Positions 34,708-46,472 of a stretch of DNA of 64,000 bases are shown in pieces. The number at the start of each line of letters is the position of its first letter. The stretch's first letter is position 1. The notes under the pieces were generated by a model. It made no database searches. It saw only the letters and a program-made list of their open reading frames with translations, and was not told where the DNA came from. Origin of the DNA: Agrostemma githago (lineage: Eukaryota; Streptophyta; Magnoliopsida; Caryophyllales; Caryophyllaceae); the NCBI GenBank assembly GCA_958450325.1, contig OY288254.1:34419577-34483576 (forward strand), given 5' to 3'. The position numbers and the translations under genes are program-made.

Positions 34708-36143
34708 ATGACTATTTTCTACTTCTCTCAGTTTGAACATGAACCACTGCATATTTATTTTGATAGACTTGACTCTTTTATTACTCAAATTGGTTATCAT
34801 GTGAGTGTGTGGGAGGTGAGTCATATGATTTATGATGGTGTCGATGACGCGACACGGGCCTATATTGAGGGAAACTGTGCAGACATGTTTAAATACATGT
34901 CTTATGTGAAACGATGGGCGCTACTCCAATATTTAATCTGAAACAGTTTGGAGTCTGAGATAAAGTGGAAGGTCGAGATAGCGGAGCTTAAGGCGATGAC
35001 ACAACAACTTATAGATATGTTAACTTTAAAGGAAAACGGGCGTGATACTCCACTTAAGTTAGATACTATAGTTAATTTCTCACATTCCACTGACTATGTT
35101 ATGACTGAATCTGTTGAATCTATTAGACATGACATATGTACATTTGAAGAAGAAGATGATGATGTGTATAGTGTTCAATCCCAACTTGTTCCCTAAACCC
35201 CCATGATTTCTAACTTGATGCAGGAAGATGACTTGCATTCCTTGGATACTTGTGAACCACCTTACCCTCCTACAGAACAATTTTCACACCTTTTAGTTAA
35301 ACCCACTTCTCATTTTGTGAATGTTGTTGTGGCAAACAACGATTGTGAGATGGAAAGTGTTATATTTGAGGAAAATGTGTGTATTGATGCTTTGAATGAT
35401 ATACCTTGTGAGGATAACATTGAGGATTTTGGTTCATCTGAATTTGAGAGTGTGTCATTTGATGTCAATTTTGAGGTTTTGAAAAGAGAGTTGAACAAAG
35501 GAGAGCCCGTGAGCATGAGAGGAAAGATCAAACAAACGAGAGTCGGGAAGAGAGTGCACTTTTGAATGATACTTTGAGTGAAGTCAATTTTAGTATTGAG
35601 GATACTTGGGATTGCGAATTTGATTTCTTTGAAAAACCTATTTTAGAGAAATTTGACTTGTCCCATTGTTTTGAAGAGGAATCTCCTTCTTCCATTGATT
35701 ATCTTGATCTAGAATCCTTTACACCTTTACTTGAGCCTATGATTATGGATGAGGATTGTGAGATTCTTTTAGAAGAGGCTGTTTTGGCTCTTGGTTTATC
35801 GTTTGATGTTCATCTTCTTGAGAGCATTAAAGATGGTGATAATAACAACTCTTTCGAGGGAGTTGAAGAGTATAAGTGTGATGTTGTGAGTAATTTTGAG
35901 TCATTTGACCCTCCTTTTGTGCAATTGGAGTCAAATAATAAGACTTGTTATAATTTTGAGATATTTGGTATGTATGTCTTTTCTCATAAATTGCCTACTA
36001 GTCTTCTTAATTATCATACTTATTATTGGTCATGCTTGTTAATGTTTCTTGCCTATGACCACTTTGCTGATGATTGGTCTAGCTTGTTTGACAAGCTAAT
36101 GCGATCCATGACCAATTTTTTAGGCGATTTATTAGGCTGCTAA
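34708..36143 (+). pseudogene. Gag-like ORF of element G (broken)
   Basis: One reading frame from ATG 34708 to 35565, interrupted by TGA at 34939-34941 and TAA at 35194-35196. A frameshift near 35560 leads to a second open stretch, 35562-36143. The N-terminal part (FSQFEHEPLHIYFDRLDSF, YDGVDDATRAYIEG) resembles the middle of Athila-type gags. The long acidic region (Asp/Glu-rich) and the hydrophobic C-terminus (YHTYYWSCLLMFLAYDHF, KLMRSMTNFLG) resemble proteins often seen in plant non-autonomous gypsy elements; I know no function for them. There is no zinc knuckle or protease. Confidence 0.65.
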
Positions 36144-36565
36144 GATGTGTTCTATATTATTTTCTTTTCTTGTCTTGTGTGTGTGTGTGTGTTTTCTTTT
36201 TTGTTCTTTTCTGTGTAGGCACCGCTTTTGTGAGCTCCAAGGACGATGGAGGTGACGGAGACGTAGACGGTTCTGATTATGAAGTGGATGCTTAGATGCC
36301 GTTTGGGGAGGTCTCCGCTTGTATATATATCTTGTAAGTAGTTATTTTATTTTCTCTATTTTCTTTTTGCACTTCCATTGTTTTGCATTTCTTCCCCATA
36401 TTTTTTGTTGCCTCTTATTGTTTGTTATACACAATGAGGGCATTGTGTGATTTGGTTTGGGGATGGTTTGCTTCTGTCTGTTTTCATCCATCTGCATATT
36501 TCTTGCATTTTCGCTTGCACATAAAAAAAAACCAAAAATATGTTTTTGCATTTAGTTGAGTCTTA

Positions 36566-36576
36566 CACTACAAAAA
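36566..36576 (+). repeat. CACTA terminal inverted repeat, left end
   Basis: CACTACAAAAA, the canonical CACTA terminus, inserted after TCTTA in the LTR of element G. Confidence 0.85.
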
Positions 36577-36579
36577 TGA

Positions 36580-37010
36580 AGGGTTTGTCGCGGCGGAAAA
36601 ATCCATCGCGAATCACGAAAATCCGACGCGTAATCAAGTTTTCGCCGGATTACGCGACGCGAAAGACCGCCATTAATTATCGACGCATAGGGGAGCATGT
36701 GCGTCGGTTTGGCCGACGCATACTATCTTGCGTCGGACATGCGGCGGAATAGGCGACACTCGACAGGTCAAAGGGGACTCGTAGTCAACTATTTAAACGT
36801 CGGAAATTGGTTGGGTTGCGGCGGATTTTCCCACGCAAATATGGGTATATGCGGCCATTTTGCGAGGGATTTTCCCTTGCAAAAATGGGTCTGCAAGCAG
36901 TTCTGCGTGGGATTTTCCCTTGCAAAATGGGTCTGTGCAACCAGTTTTGCGTGGGATTTTCCCACGCAAAACGGGTCTACGCGACCGGTTTGCGTGGGAA
37001 TTTCCGACAC
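36580..37010 (+). repeat. CACTA subterminal repeats
   Basis: Two classes. The outer class (36590-36770) contains GCGTCGG/CCGACGC motifs in both orientations. The inner class (36828-37010) has about five units of roughly 40 bp with the hairpin GCGTGGGATTTTCCCACGC or its GGGATTTTCCCTTGC variant, alternating with TGGGTCTG(C/T)GC spacers. Such arrays are the usual binding sites of the TNP1/TNPA-type protein. Confidence 0.8.
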
Positions 37011-37070
37011 AACGTTCTGTGTATAGGCTCAAAGCTACCGGATATAGAACATCCCCAAACTGAAAAGCGG

Positions 37071-37765
37071 ACAAAAGTTGGACATGGCGGAAAATCTGCC
37101 AAGCTAGGGACAGTATCAGGCTGTATTGCCATGCTAATTTGCTGGCAGGAAAGGAATATAGCGTTGCGGGTGCGTATGAATGGCTGAGAGAAAAGAATCC
37201 TCGAGTGGACTGGCATAACCATCTTTGGACGAGCTGGGCAATCCCTAAGCATAACATGATCGCGTGGCTCCATCAACTTCAAGCTTTCAACGTGAAAGAC
37301 AGATTACACAAATTCGGAATTACTGACGATAACTTATGTTGCATCTGTGCTACTGAACCGGAGACTGTGGATCATCTTTTTATACAATGTGAGTTCACCA
37401 AGAAGTTTATTCTCGAGGTAAGGAAGAAATGTGGCTGGAATTGCAATATTGAACTTAGTGAACAAGGGAGAAAGCGACTTAAAGGGTCGAAGATGCAAAA
37501 GGGTTTAAAGAATGGTATGATTAATGCATTAATCTATCATATTTGGAACCAAAGGAATAAAAGCAGGACGGAGCATCAGCTGATTAATCCGGAAAGACTT
37601 GCAGCTATAGTCCTCAAAGAGTTTAAAGAGTTTTGTAAGAATAAGAGAGTCTACAATTTAAACGCTAGAGATTCCAATTTCATTTCGATCCTTACGAGGC
37701 TTATATAAATGTCCATGATGTAAATTCATTTACTCAATACACTTACCCTTACTAAAAAAAAAAAA
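37071..37765 (+). mobile_element. 5'-truncated L1-type LINE
   Basis: A 695-bp insertion ending in an A12 tail, flanked by the 10-bp duplication TGAAAAGCGG (37061-37070 and 37766-37775). It sits just inside the CACTA subterminal repeats. The 5' truncation and poly-A are typical of target-primed reverse transcription. Confidence 0.93.
37073..37708 (+). pseudogene. LINE ORF2 C-terminus (RT zinc-binding domain)
   Basis: Open from the truncation point (KSWTWRKICQARD...) to TAA at 37708, about 211 codons. It contains the zf-RVT domain of plant L1-like ORF2 proteins: WLHQLQAFNVKDRLHKFG, then CCICATEPETVDHLFIQC with the Cys-x2-Cys...His...Cys pattern, and a tail with IWNQRNKSRTEH. There is no start codon, RT core or endonuclease because of 5' truncation, so no active protein is expected even though the frame is open. 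Confidence 0.9.
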
Positions 37766-37775
37766 TGAAAAGCGG

Positions 37776-38090
37776 CCTGAAAAAAATAAAAGCACATCAC
37801 GTGCAACCAAATGTGCTCCTCCCGAGCAAATTCCACATCGAATCTTTCACGCAGAAGCAGCAGAAGCAGAACATTACCAAGTTCACAATATATTACCGAG
37901 TCTACCTAATCCCAAGTTCACAAGTTCCCAAGTTCACAACTTACCAAGTTCACAAGTCTACCAAGTTCACAAGTTCACAAGTCTACCTAATTCCCAAGTT
38001 CACAAGTCTACCTAATTCGAAAGAAACAAATATATATTAAGTTAACAAGTTTGAGGACTAGTAATTAGAAAATCCATATTATCGAGTCTA
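37776..38090 (+). repeat. CAAGTTCACAAGTCTACC simple-repeat region
   Basis: 37890-38030 is an irregular array of AAGTTCAC and AAGTCTACCTAATTCC words, downstream (minus-strand sense) of the TNP1-like gene. No gene is seen. Confidence 0.7.
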
Positions 38091-38152
38091 CCTAATGGGC
38101 CGGGTCTACCTCCATGTTACTACCAAATGCGTGTCCATCGTCAGCGTTGTCG

Positions 38153-39492
38153 TCACGCCTCTGACCCTGTTGCACGGAACTGCAGCCTTCGTCGGACATA
38201 GCCATCCTCTCCTTCAGCATCTCGCTCTATCGTCCTCCTCTGGTCCTGCATCTCGCGCTCATGTTGCAGCTGACGTTCTTCCATTCTCTTCAAGTCCTCT
38301 TTCATTCTCATGTTCTCGGTCCGTTGCTGGGTGGCGCCGGTGGGTACGTACGAGTCATCAACCGCGGTACTGGTATGGTTCATGCACGATTTGAACAGTT
38401 GTTTGGCTGCACTTCCAACCCCAAACACACGTTTCTTCTTGTTGAACCCCCCCGAGGCGTCATGGTATAAGCGAAACTCGTCCACACGTGATATCGCCTC
38501 CCCTCCTTGGGACATCGCCTCTTCCCTCGCTTGTACAAATTTTTGCTGAAATGACATTCAAATGTTAAATTATAAGTAGCTTAACACAGAATGATGAAGT
38601 TCAGATAATTTAATATGATTTGAATTCTATTGTTGGAGAACTTACGTCCACCTCCTCTGCAATGGGATCAACCCATTGACCTTTATTGTTCTTCTTTATC
38701 TTGTGAAGCAGCTGAATCGGGGTCGCATCCGGTCCCTTCGAAATAAAATGTTAGAACACAGTACAAACCATGTTATATTGAACACAAAAAACTAATAATT
38801 TATTTTCAGAATACATACATTTTATTGAAAGCTTTTGTCGCGCTGTTACGCCCTAGGCAGTTGGTCCCTTTCGCTACTCCGTCTTTGTTTCTGCGACGAC
38901 GGTTCACTTTGTTTACTTCCACTTTCTTCAGGAATTTAGGAACCATCGCCTTACGTTGCAGCTCCTGGTACTTGTTCTTCGGGATCCAAGTGGGCGTATC
39001 CTTCGCCTTCATTGCTCTCTGGAAGATGTCGGAGAGACGCTTCTTGATCCTTACCTCGTACGCGTTTCTCAACTCATAGCCCGGATCGACCCTCACTCGA
39101 TTCTGTTTGCAAAAGACAAACGAATTATTAGAAAATTAACAAATTACTTAAATAGTTCAAGTATTAGCCCAAAATAAAAAAAAACACTCACTGCAAACTG
39201 GGAGTACATGGCGTCCCTCGCCTGTTGTGGCGCCTCAGTCCAATTCCTATTAACGCCAGGGGCGTTCATGTAAGTGCCGATGATGGACTCGCGTAGGTAG
39301 TTGACAATGTCGTCATCTTCCCACCTACAACGACAACTTAACGAGTTATATTCCATCGTAAATGAAATAAATATCATATGTGGGGAAGACATTAATACAA
39401 TACAGGAATTATTACCAAACGCCGTTTTCGTTCCGCGAAAGGTATTTCTTATTGGCATCCGGTATATCGTCGTTGTACCCAGCACCTGCCAT
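38153..39492 (-). CDS. TNP1-like CACTA protein (Transposase_24/Ptta type), five exons
   Basis: Exons at 39492-39416, 39324-39192, 39102-38815, 38735-38646 and 38545-38153 join into 326 uninterrupted codons. All four introns (79-100 bp) have GT...AG ends. Starts MAGAGYNDDIPDANKKY. Exon 2 has WTEAPQQARDAMYSQF. Exon 3 has VRIKKRLSDIFQRAMK, which is typical of the plant Ptta/En/Spm transposase family. Exon 5 is rich in charged residues and probably a coiled coil (MRMKEDLKRMEERQLQHERE). In CACTA elements this accessory protein is thought to bind the subterminal repeats (compare 36580-37010) and help excision. The model comes from reading splice sites by eye. The neighbouring tnp2 gene is broken, so any activity would be in trans. 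Confidence 0.8.
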
Positions 39493-42334
39493 TATTACGC
39501 TTCCGCTACGAGAACCATAGTTGCAAAACGTGAAAACACATTAACAACGTACAATACTGAAGGTACATACACACAGAAAATGCAATACGTTAACCAATCT
39601 ATAATACGTACATCTGTTTGCGTAAAATGTTTTTAATTAGTTACAATGAAAATAAACAAATTAAAGTTACGGTATTAAAATGATAATAGACACTACTCAT
39701 CGTCGCTACTATCATTCTCTTCATCTGTGTTCACTTCATTGAAACCGTCTTCCTCGATCTCATCATCATCCCATTCACTGTCGACCTCTTCCTCATCTGC
39801 TTTTCCTCATCCTCATCCTCACCCTTACCCTCAGGCACGATCCAATTGTGAAACTGATCTTCTTCCTCTTCCTCTTCCTTGCCCCCATCCTCTTCACCGA
39901 CGTTCCCTACTTGTTCCTCAATATCATCAGTGTCATCAGTGTCTGAAACTACAATAGATGAAAGTGGTTGTACATTAGAAACGACATCCTCTTGGTATAC
40001 GTTATCGTCGGTGACTAGGTTGTCAATTTGCGATCTCGCCTTGATCTTAAACACCGCCGACCATTGTGTATCCTTTTTTCCCTTTGGATAAGGGGCAAAG
40101 CAAATTTGATCGCTTTGGTACGCCAAGACAAAAGGATTGTGCCCTCGCAGTTTTCTTGAGCGATTCACATCTACAAGATTGTATAACTTATGAACATTAA
40201 CTCCTTGTGTGGAGTTGTCAATCCAATCACATTTGAATAGTACGGCTTTACAGGTCCTGTCACTGTCAAAATAGTGGAGCTCAATCACCTCTTCTTATGT
40301 TCCATAATAATCTGACCCTTCCGTGGAACTCACACAGACGCCGTTACTAATTGTAGATTTTGGAATGTCGACACCATATTTGAAAGCACGAAACTTGTAC
40401 CCATTTACTGAATAGCGCTTCCAAGTCTTCACCCGTGAAGAATGGCCAGTCGCAAGAGTTTTCATGAGGGGGTCGAGTAACACTTCAGGCTTTCATGAAG
40501 ATATAATAAGTCAATAAATTATATTAGTAAACAGTTTCGAGTAAATTAAAGTCACAACTATCATTTTCACTTACTTGATCCCGTAGCCAAGTGGAGAACA
40601 ACGACTCATATTTGCTCCAAACTGCGTCACATGATCTAACCTCTGCATGTTTGGTAATGATGTACGCCTCGAATTTCCTAAATTTGTTTCATGTCATCAG
40701 ATGAAAAAAAAAGATTATTTTACGGGGTTTTATATTATCAAAACAATAAAGAGCTATTGCACTAAATCTTTCACTTACTCCTCATACGACCTTATGATTG
40801 CACCACAGTTTCATATGATGAAAGTGTGCGCTTGATTGTACTCAACCTTAGTGAGAAATCTTTCCTTACATTTGCCCGTAGTGCTGCCCACATCCTTTCG
40901 AAATGGTTCTACAGTGTCATCAGATTCGTCATTTTCATTGACACCGACATCAATATCCTTCGCTTTCGTGTCAATGTGCTCTTGAAAGTAAAAGGAACAA
41001 AAATTTGACGTTTCCTCCAACAGATAAGCGTTACATATTGACCCTTCTACCCGAGCTTTATTTCCAATTTTTTTAAGATGATTGAGGAACCTGCATAACA
41101 ATAATACAAAGTACAATTACTTTCATTTTAGATGCTACAAGCTGGGCACAGTTGTTAACGCAATCATACCTTTCAAATGGATACATCCAACGGTATTGGA
41201 CAGGACCCCCAACTTTTGCTTCAAATGGAAGGTGAACTAGTAAATGTTCCATCGAGTTGAAGAAAGAAAGATGAAATATTTTCTCCAACTTACAAATGAT
41301 CTCGGCAATGTTCTTCTCCAACCGATTAATGGAGTCCAAGGAAATGGTATATGAACACAAATCGCGGAAAAATTGACTAATCTCGGTTATGACATTCCAT
41401 TTGTTTACAGGGACTAACTGCTTCAATGCTACAGGCAACAACCTCTCCATGAACACATGGCAGTCATGACTTTTCATGCCATGCAATATCATTTTCGAAT
41501 GGTTTACACACCTAGACAAGTCAGATGCATAACCGTCCAGGAACTTCAACCCAGATGCCCAGTCACATAACGCCTTCTTCTCACTGCTGTCCAATACGAA
41601 CAACATTGACTTGGGTCGACTGAAACACAGTTCCTTAAATCGGCTTTGCTTTTCGGTCCGAATGATGTCTTATTAGGTACCTCCATAATGGTGTTCATAA
41701 GTTGCTCAAAAAAGTTCTTTTCAATGTGCATGACATCTAGGTTGTGCCTAATAAGCAGAGTCTTCCAGTATGGAAATTCCCAGAATATACTTTGTTTCCA
41801 CCATCCTTCTTTTTTATCTTTCAACTTCTTCAACTCGTCGAAAGAAGCATGAACAATGGTAGGATAATGTTTTACTTCCTCCCATATTTTATCGCCTGAC
41901 AACCTGTTAGAGGCGATTGAACTTTCACCGAGTCTCTTCTTTAGAAAACCTTTGCAGTTCTTTCTAAATGGATGGTTGTAGACACCCACATTTGGCTGCT
42001 AGGTGTCTATAGCAGTTTTCAAAAAACACCCGATGATGATCGGACGTAAATGTATTTCTACGTGCTCGGATATGGGCTCAAAATCGTTAGTTTCTGGCTT
42101 GGGCTTTTTGCGGAGTACAAATCTCACAAAACCGACCTCAAATTCAGGCCCAGTGGGTCGTTTCCAATCAAATAAGACTAATTTGGGTCAAAACCGACAC
42201 AGGAAATAAAACCGACTTTTAGCGATTGGGTTAAACCCCGGTCAAAGCCGCTTCCAAGACACAAAACAGCCATACAAAATATCAAGAGTCCAATCCAAAA
42301 TACAAAATCTGCAAAATATCCAGCCCGCCTGATC

Positions 42335-42420
42335 CACTCGATCGAGTGCCAAACCACTCGATCGAGTGGGCCTTCTGCAGGCCCGTTTTTAAACTTTCAC
42401 TAGGCCACTCGATTGAGTAA
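42335..42420 (+). repeat. ACTCGATCGAGT palindromes upstream of TATA (LTR I)
   Basis: Three units of CCACTCGATCGAGTGG or a close variant, just upstream of the TATA box at 42447-42457 (TGCCTATATATACACC). Confidence 0.85.
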
Positions 42421-42446
42421 CCCTAGACGAGGGTGGAGGACGTTGC

Positions 42447-42457
42447 CTATATATACA
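42447..42457 (+). promoter_or_regulatory. TATA box of LTR I
   Basis: CTATATATACACC, about 27 bp after the palindrome cluster. Confidence 0.7.
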
Positions 42458-43544
42458 CCCCTTTGCAACCTCTTATCACAACTTTTCGAAACCCTAACTT
42501 TACAACCCTACATACCTACACACAATACATCCTTCATAACCCTAATTTTTACTCATCTTCAATAAAAAAACCATAGCATCTAGGAAACCAAAAACCCTAA
42601 ACCACCATAACTTAACCTACGTAAACCTCGATACTCCCGTACAAACCACAATCAAACGAGTTATATCTGAGACAAGAAACATGTAGGCTGAGGGTGCACA
42701 ATCCCAAATTCTCCTTTCTCCTCCTCTCTTCTTCTCGTCGTCGTTGTCTTTTTTTTGTTTTTGTTGTCGCGTTTCTAGTATCGATATTATTACTAGTATA
42801 AAACATTAAAATACTCGCTAATTTGTGTCGAATATGAAGGATGACGGAATAAGGAAATCCTAATACAAAGGTGTTTCACCTACGTGGCCGGTCGCTTATC
42901 CCGACACCCTGAATATTTGATTATTGAAGCGAGTCAATTGCAACAAAGTCGTCTCTTTTATTTTTGTCGCGTCATAGCCATCATTCGTCGCGTCTTCATC
43001 GATTTTTAAAACTATTTCAAGTCATGCGCTTTTGTTTAAGTTGGGTCGAAACCCGCTGATGCGGATCCGACATCACATAATCCGCAAGGATTCGTTACGA
43101 TGTCGGGATGCGGAGGGAATCAAATCGAGGCCTTTTAATTCAAACAAATATAAAGATTCATTCTTTAGATTCGATACCAATTCAATAATTGGATGTCATA
43201 TCTAAACGAATTAATCAAATAATCTAACTAATACGAATTCATTGATGCTAAAAATAGTGATCACATAATTCGAAAGAATTAGTTACGACACTATAAACGC
43301 GGAGATAATTTATTTTGTGTTAGTTGATTTAAACGATTTACAAACGTATTTTTCTAGATTTTAGTCTAAATATTCAATATCGATTCAATAACGGAATATC
43401 GGATATGACGAGTATCAAAGTCTGAATCGAGCATAAATCTTACAATATTTATGCCTGACTCAATAAAATCATCAATCTTCCAAAATCAAAAAGCGATTTC
43501 GAAATCAATAAAAATTGCAAAGCGAACCCTAATTCGTACAGGGG

Positions 43545-43770
43545 GCAGTCGATCGAGTTCCTTGTCAACTCGGTCGAGTGGCACCCCAAAAACCGAGACA
43601 GAAGGTTTTTTTTAACCACCACTCAGTCGAGTCTCGCAATTACTCGATCGAGTGGCATCTTACTCGGTCGAGTTCTTCAATAACTCGATCGAGTGACGTC
43701 TAAAAAACGAGACAGAAACCTTTCCCGAGGACCACTCGGTCGAGTCTTTGAATGACTCGATCGAGTGGCC
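43545..43770 (+). repeat. Second ACTCGATCGAGT palindrome cluster (LTR I, R/U5 side)
   Basis: About eight units alternating ACTCGATCGAGTG and ACTCGGTCGAGTG, about 1.1 kb downstream of the TATA box. It uses the same palindrome type as the upstream cluster. Confidence 0.85.
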
Positions 43771-44445
43771 TTATCACGTCAAAACCATGAAGTCTCGCAA
43801 CGCTTTCTAGTCTCTATAACACTTTTTCATGACTTCGGTCAACACGTGTCCAGTATATCACGTGACCTACTATTTTTCAAAACCATGTATCATGTTATAT
43901 TATTCTATAAGCATTCTATATTTCTTGCAAACCGTTATTATCGTTATTACCGTTACTAACACATTTGCTCTATTTTTGTCGATTTATTTCCGTTATTTCT
44001 TTTATTGTACTAAAAGAATCTCGCATGCTAAATATAACTTTGACGTTAATTTTAGATGCATTAAATCGACCTAGCAACTTATTATAATTTTTGCATGTTT
44101 AGTTAAAACGTTGTTTGCATATCATCTCATCGTATTACAAACGCGCGTATTCAAAACTCAAGCGATATCTTAGTAGAGGCCGTTAAGTGCAGGCGGGGTT
44201 GGGTGTTCTTTGTGAACTTTTCAACACGTACCCTCACCACTTACTCAGAACCATGGTTTCCGGATATCCGAACCCATTGGCACACGAGAGTCATTCAATA
44301 CACGGTATCCGATAATGTCGGTACCGGTGTCAAATGCAAAGGGACGAATCCAATAAACTCTGACATCTGAATGGGCCATACTTTGTGCATGGCCCACTAA
44401 GATATAGAGTGGGTTCAAACGTGCCCGAACTTCCACAAAGTTCGG

Positions 44446-44459
44446 TGGCGACTCCACTT
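44446..44459 (+). promoter_or_regulatory. Primer binding site of element I
   Basis: TGGCGACTCCACTT, eight bases after the LTR end. Its inverted counterpart beside LTR J is at 48068-48079. Confidence 0.7.
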
Positions 44460-46234
44460 CGATTTAAATTTCAATTCGACCCATCTCATATGGAGATTCA
44501 TTCGCCTCCCCAAACACGCGCGTGGTCGCGTCGGGGTTGACCTATGTCATGTCCATAATGGTCGGCTGGTAGAAATTGTCTGTGGGAGTCAAACCAACAC
44601 AGCTTACAACTTCTTGGCAAATAAAAGGATTTTCTATTCTTACCTTGACAATACGGGCAAGCACGATAACCCATTGTACTCCAACCAGAGAGCATCCTGT
44701 AAGCAGGGAAGTCATGGATGGTCCACATTACTGCTGCCCTCAGATTAAAGCCCTTCTTCGTGGACACGTCGTACATGTAAACCCCTGTCTCCCACAAACA
44801 TTTTAATTCCTCAATCAAAGGTTGAAGATACACGTCCATATTTGACTTCGGGTTCTTAGGTCCAGGAACGATGAGAGACAAGAACATGAATTGTCTCTTC
44901 AAACACAACCAAGAAGGAAGGTTGTAGGGTGTCACCATAACTGGCCAGCACGAGTAATATTTACCGAATTGTCCGTAAGGGGAAAACCCATCAGGGCATA
45001 AACCGAAGTGAACATTGCGCGGCTCTTTTAAAAACTCGAGATGTTTAAGGTCAAACGTTTTCCAAGCTTCACCATCACTAGGATGCACCATGGTACTATT
45101 TGCCCTTAGTCGTGAGTTTTTGTGATGCCAACGCATTTGCTCGGCTATGTTCTTTGTCGCGTACAGGCGTTGTAATCTAGGACCTAGCGGGAAATAAGTC
45201 AATACTTTACTCGCTACTCTATTTCCCCACGTATTTTTCGTCTCACTCTTAAATCTATCCGTGCCACACTTTGTACACTTCTCGTGATCGGAATCTGCCT
45301 TCTAGAACAACATGCACCCGTGGGGGCAGGAATCGATCTTCTTATGAGGAAGTTGAAGACCCTTTAACACTTTCTTGACCTCGTAAAAATTTCGGGACAT
45401 GACATTATCCTTTTTCGGGAGAAGGTCAGCTATAAACGCTATCCAACCATCGAGTAATCTTAAAGACATGTTACCTTCACACTTAAGGGTCACATCCTTG
45501 AAGCGGCTTCCAATAAACACATGTCACATCCATCGCAAACTGGTAACTCAGCATTTTTCATCATTTCGAAAAAGGATAGAACTTCTGGGTTGGGTTCATG
45601 CTGAACTTCCTCATCGCTTATGTCGTCCGGGTTACGCTCCGCTTCCATTATGTCCTCAAGGGTCGGACGTAACACATCCTCCACAAACTCTCGATATGGG
45701 TTACTACTACCCGCTCCGTGACTCTCACTAACGAGATCAGAATCCTCACCGTGATACGTCCAGACGTAGTAGTTTGGAACAAACTCGTTTTTGTAGAGAT
45801 GGTCTCTAACATTATGGGCATGTAGTATGGCAAAGTTTTTGCATTTACTACAAGGACACCTAAGTTGTTGTTTCGTGTAGTGGACGTTATTGTTTATGGA
45901 ATAGTCGATAAATTTCAACACACCGTCTTTGTATTCATGTTTACGCTTCTTGCGCTCATCTAATCTCTCATACATCTACTTCCTTTCTACTCTCTTCATT
46001 CTTTGTGAAGACAATATATATATACATGCAAAGTACGTAGAAATTATTAAATTATTTGAGCGTGGGGAAGAACATTCAACGACGCCTAATATTCTGAACA
46101 TTATCTACAGAACAATGTAAACAAAGAGCAGTCTATTGAACATGCTTTCATAAATCCGTAAACCCATTTAAACATCATTTGTAAACAATTTCACCACCTC
46201 GGGACCTTATCACTCCAACCTAAACCCATCCTTG

Positions 46235-46430
46235 CACGTTCCATGCCACTGATAAACACAAAATTGTGTTCTGCCGATGAGAAAAAAATCCGGCAGCAAT
46301 TCGCCTCAGTTCTCCAAATGAACTATGTGGAATATATGAAAAGTCCAAATGTGCATTCGGAGAACAGTGAGGGAATTGCCACCGGAATTTTTCTTATCGA
46401 CATAACACAATTTTGTGTTTACCACCTAAG
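46235..46430. repeat. Foldback sequence with ~85-bp imperfect arms
   Basis: AAACACAAAATTGTGTT...GCCGATGAGAAAAA...TTCTCCAAATG is followed, inverted, by CATTCGGAGAACAG...TTTTTCTTATCGAC...ACACAATTTTGTGTTT. The arms pair over most of their length with a short central loop. The 81-codon frame across it is a by-product. It could be a MITE or part of the CACTA 5' region. Confidence 0.75.
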
Positions 46431-46472
46431 TGACATGAAAAGTACAAAGACAGTCCCAAAAGGGGGGCTATT

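Larger units (their letters stand above)
33668..36565 (+). mobile_element. Element G: Athila-like LTR retrotransposon with gag-like ORF only
   Basis: 33668-33837 is the 3' end of an internal region. It is followed by an LTR (about 33838-34553), a tRNA-Asp-type PBS, a broken gag-like frame (34708-36143), and a second copy of the internal 3' end (36281-36468). A second LTR start follows and is interrupted at 36566 by the CACTA element. Because internal 3' sequence precedes the first LTR, G is one unit of a tandem LTR-internal-LTR array. No protease, RT or integrase is seen. Confidence 0.75.
41977..44557 (+). mobile_element. Element I: Ogre-like LTR with short leader, inserted in tnp2
   Basis: Flanked by the 5-bp duplication ATGGT (41972-41976 and 44558-44562). 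It contains one LTR (41977-44437, TGTAGACACC...TTCCACA), the PBS (44446 onward) and about 110 bp of leader, ending GTCCATA. There is no internal coding region, PPT or second LTR. The J leader reads GTCCACA at the same point and the LTR ends TCCACA. A deletion between these two similar words would have removed the rest while keeping the target duplication. Confidence 0.85.
39731..45975 (-). pseudogene. CACTA transposase (tnp2 type), disrupted
   Basis: ATG at 45975 (MYERLDERKKRK). First comes the transposase-associated domain, with RCPCSKCKN and PNYYVWTYHGE. A frameshift near 45497 and a TAG near 45311 precede the tnp2 catalytic domain (45200-44565 and 41976-41620), with FGLCPDGFSPYGQFGKYYSCWPV-type sequence and ACPYCQGK. 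The LTR of element I interrupts it at ATGGT; joining across the duplication restores PADHPFRKN. A further frameshift lies near 41620. The DUF4218 region (41606-41170) is followed by introns 41091-41169, 40678-40778 and 40490-40574, then the DUF4216 region (YSVNGYKFRAFKYG, VLFKCDWIDN) with a TAA at 40295. The C-terminus is acidic. Domain order is standard for plant CACTA transposases. Confidence 0.88.

Noticed and set aside
36178..36192. (TG)n microsatellite
   Set aside because: Only about seven units; unremarkable.
36793..37257. Overlapping 100-154-codon frames on both strands over the CACTA subterminal region
   Set aside because: They are created by the ~40-bp palindromic repeats (alternating FCVGKSHAK-type peptides) and are not genes.
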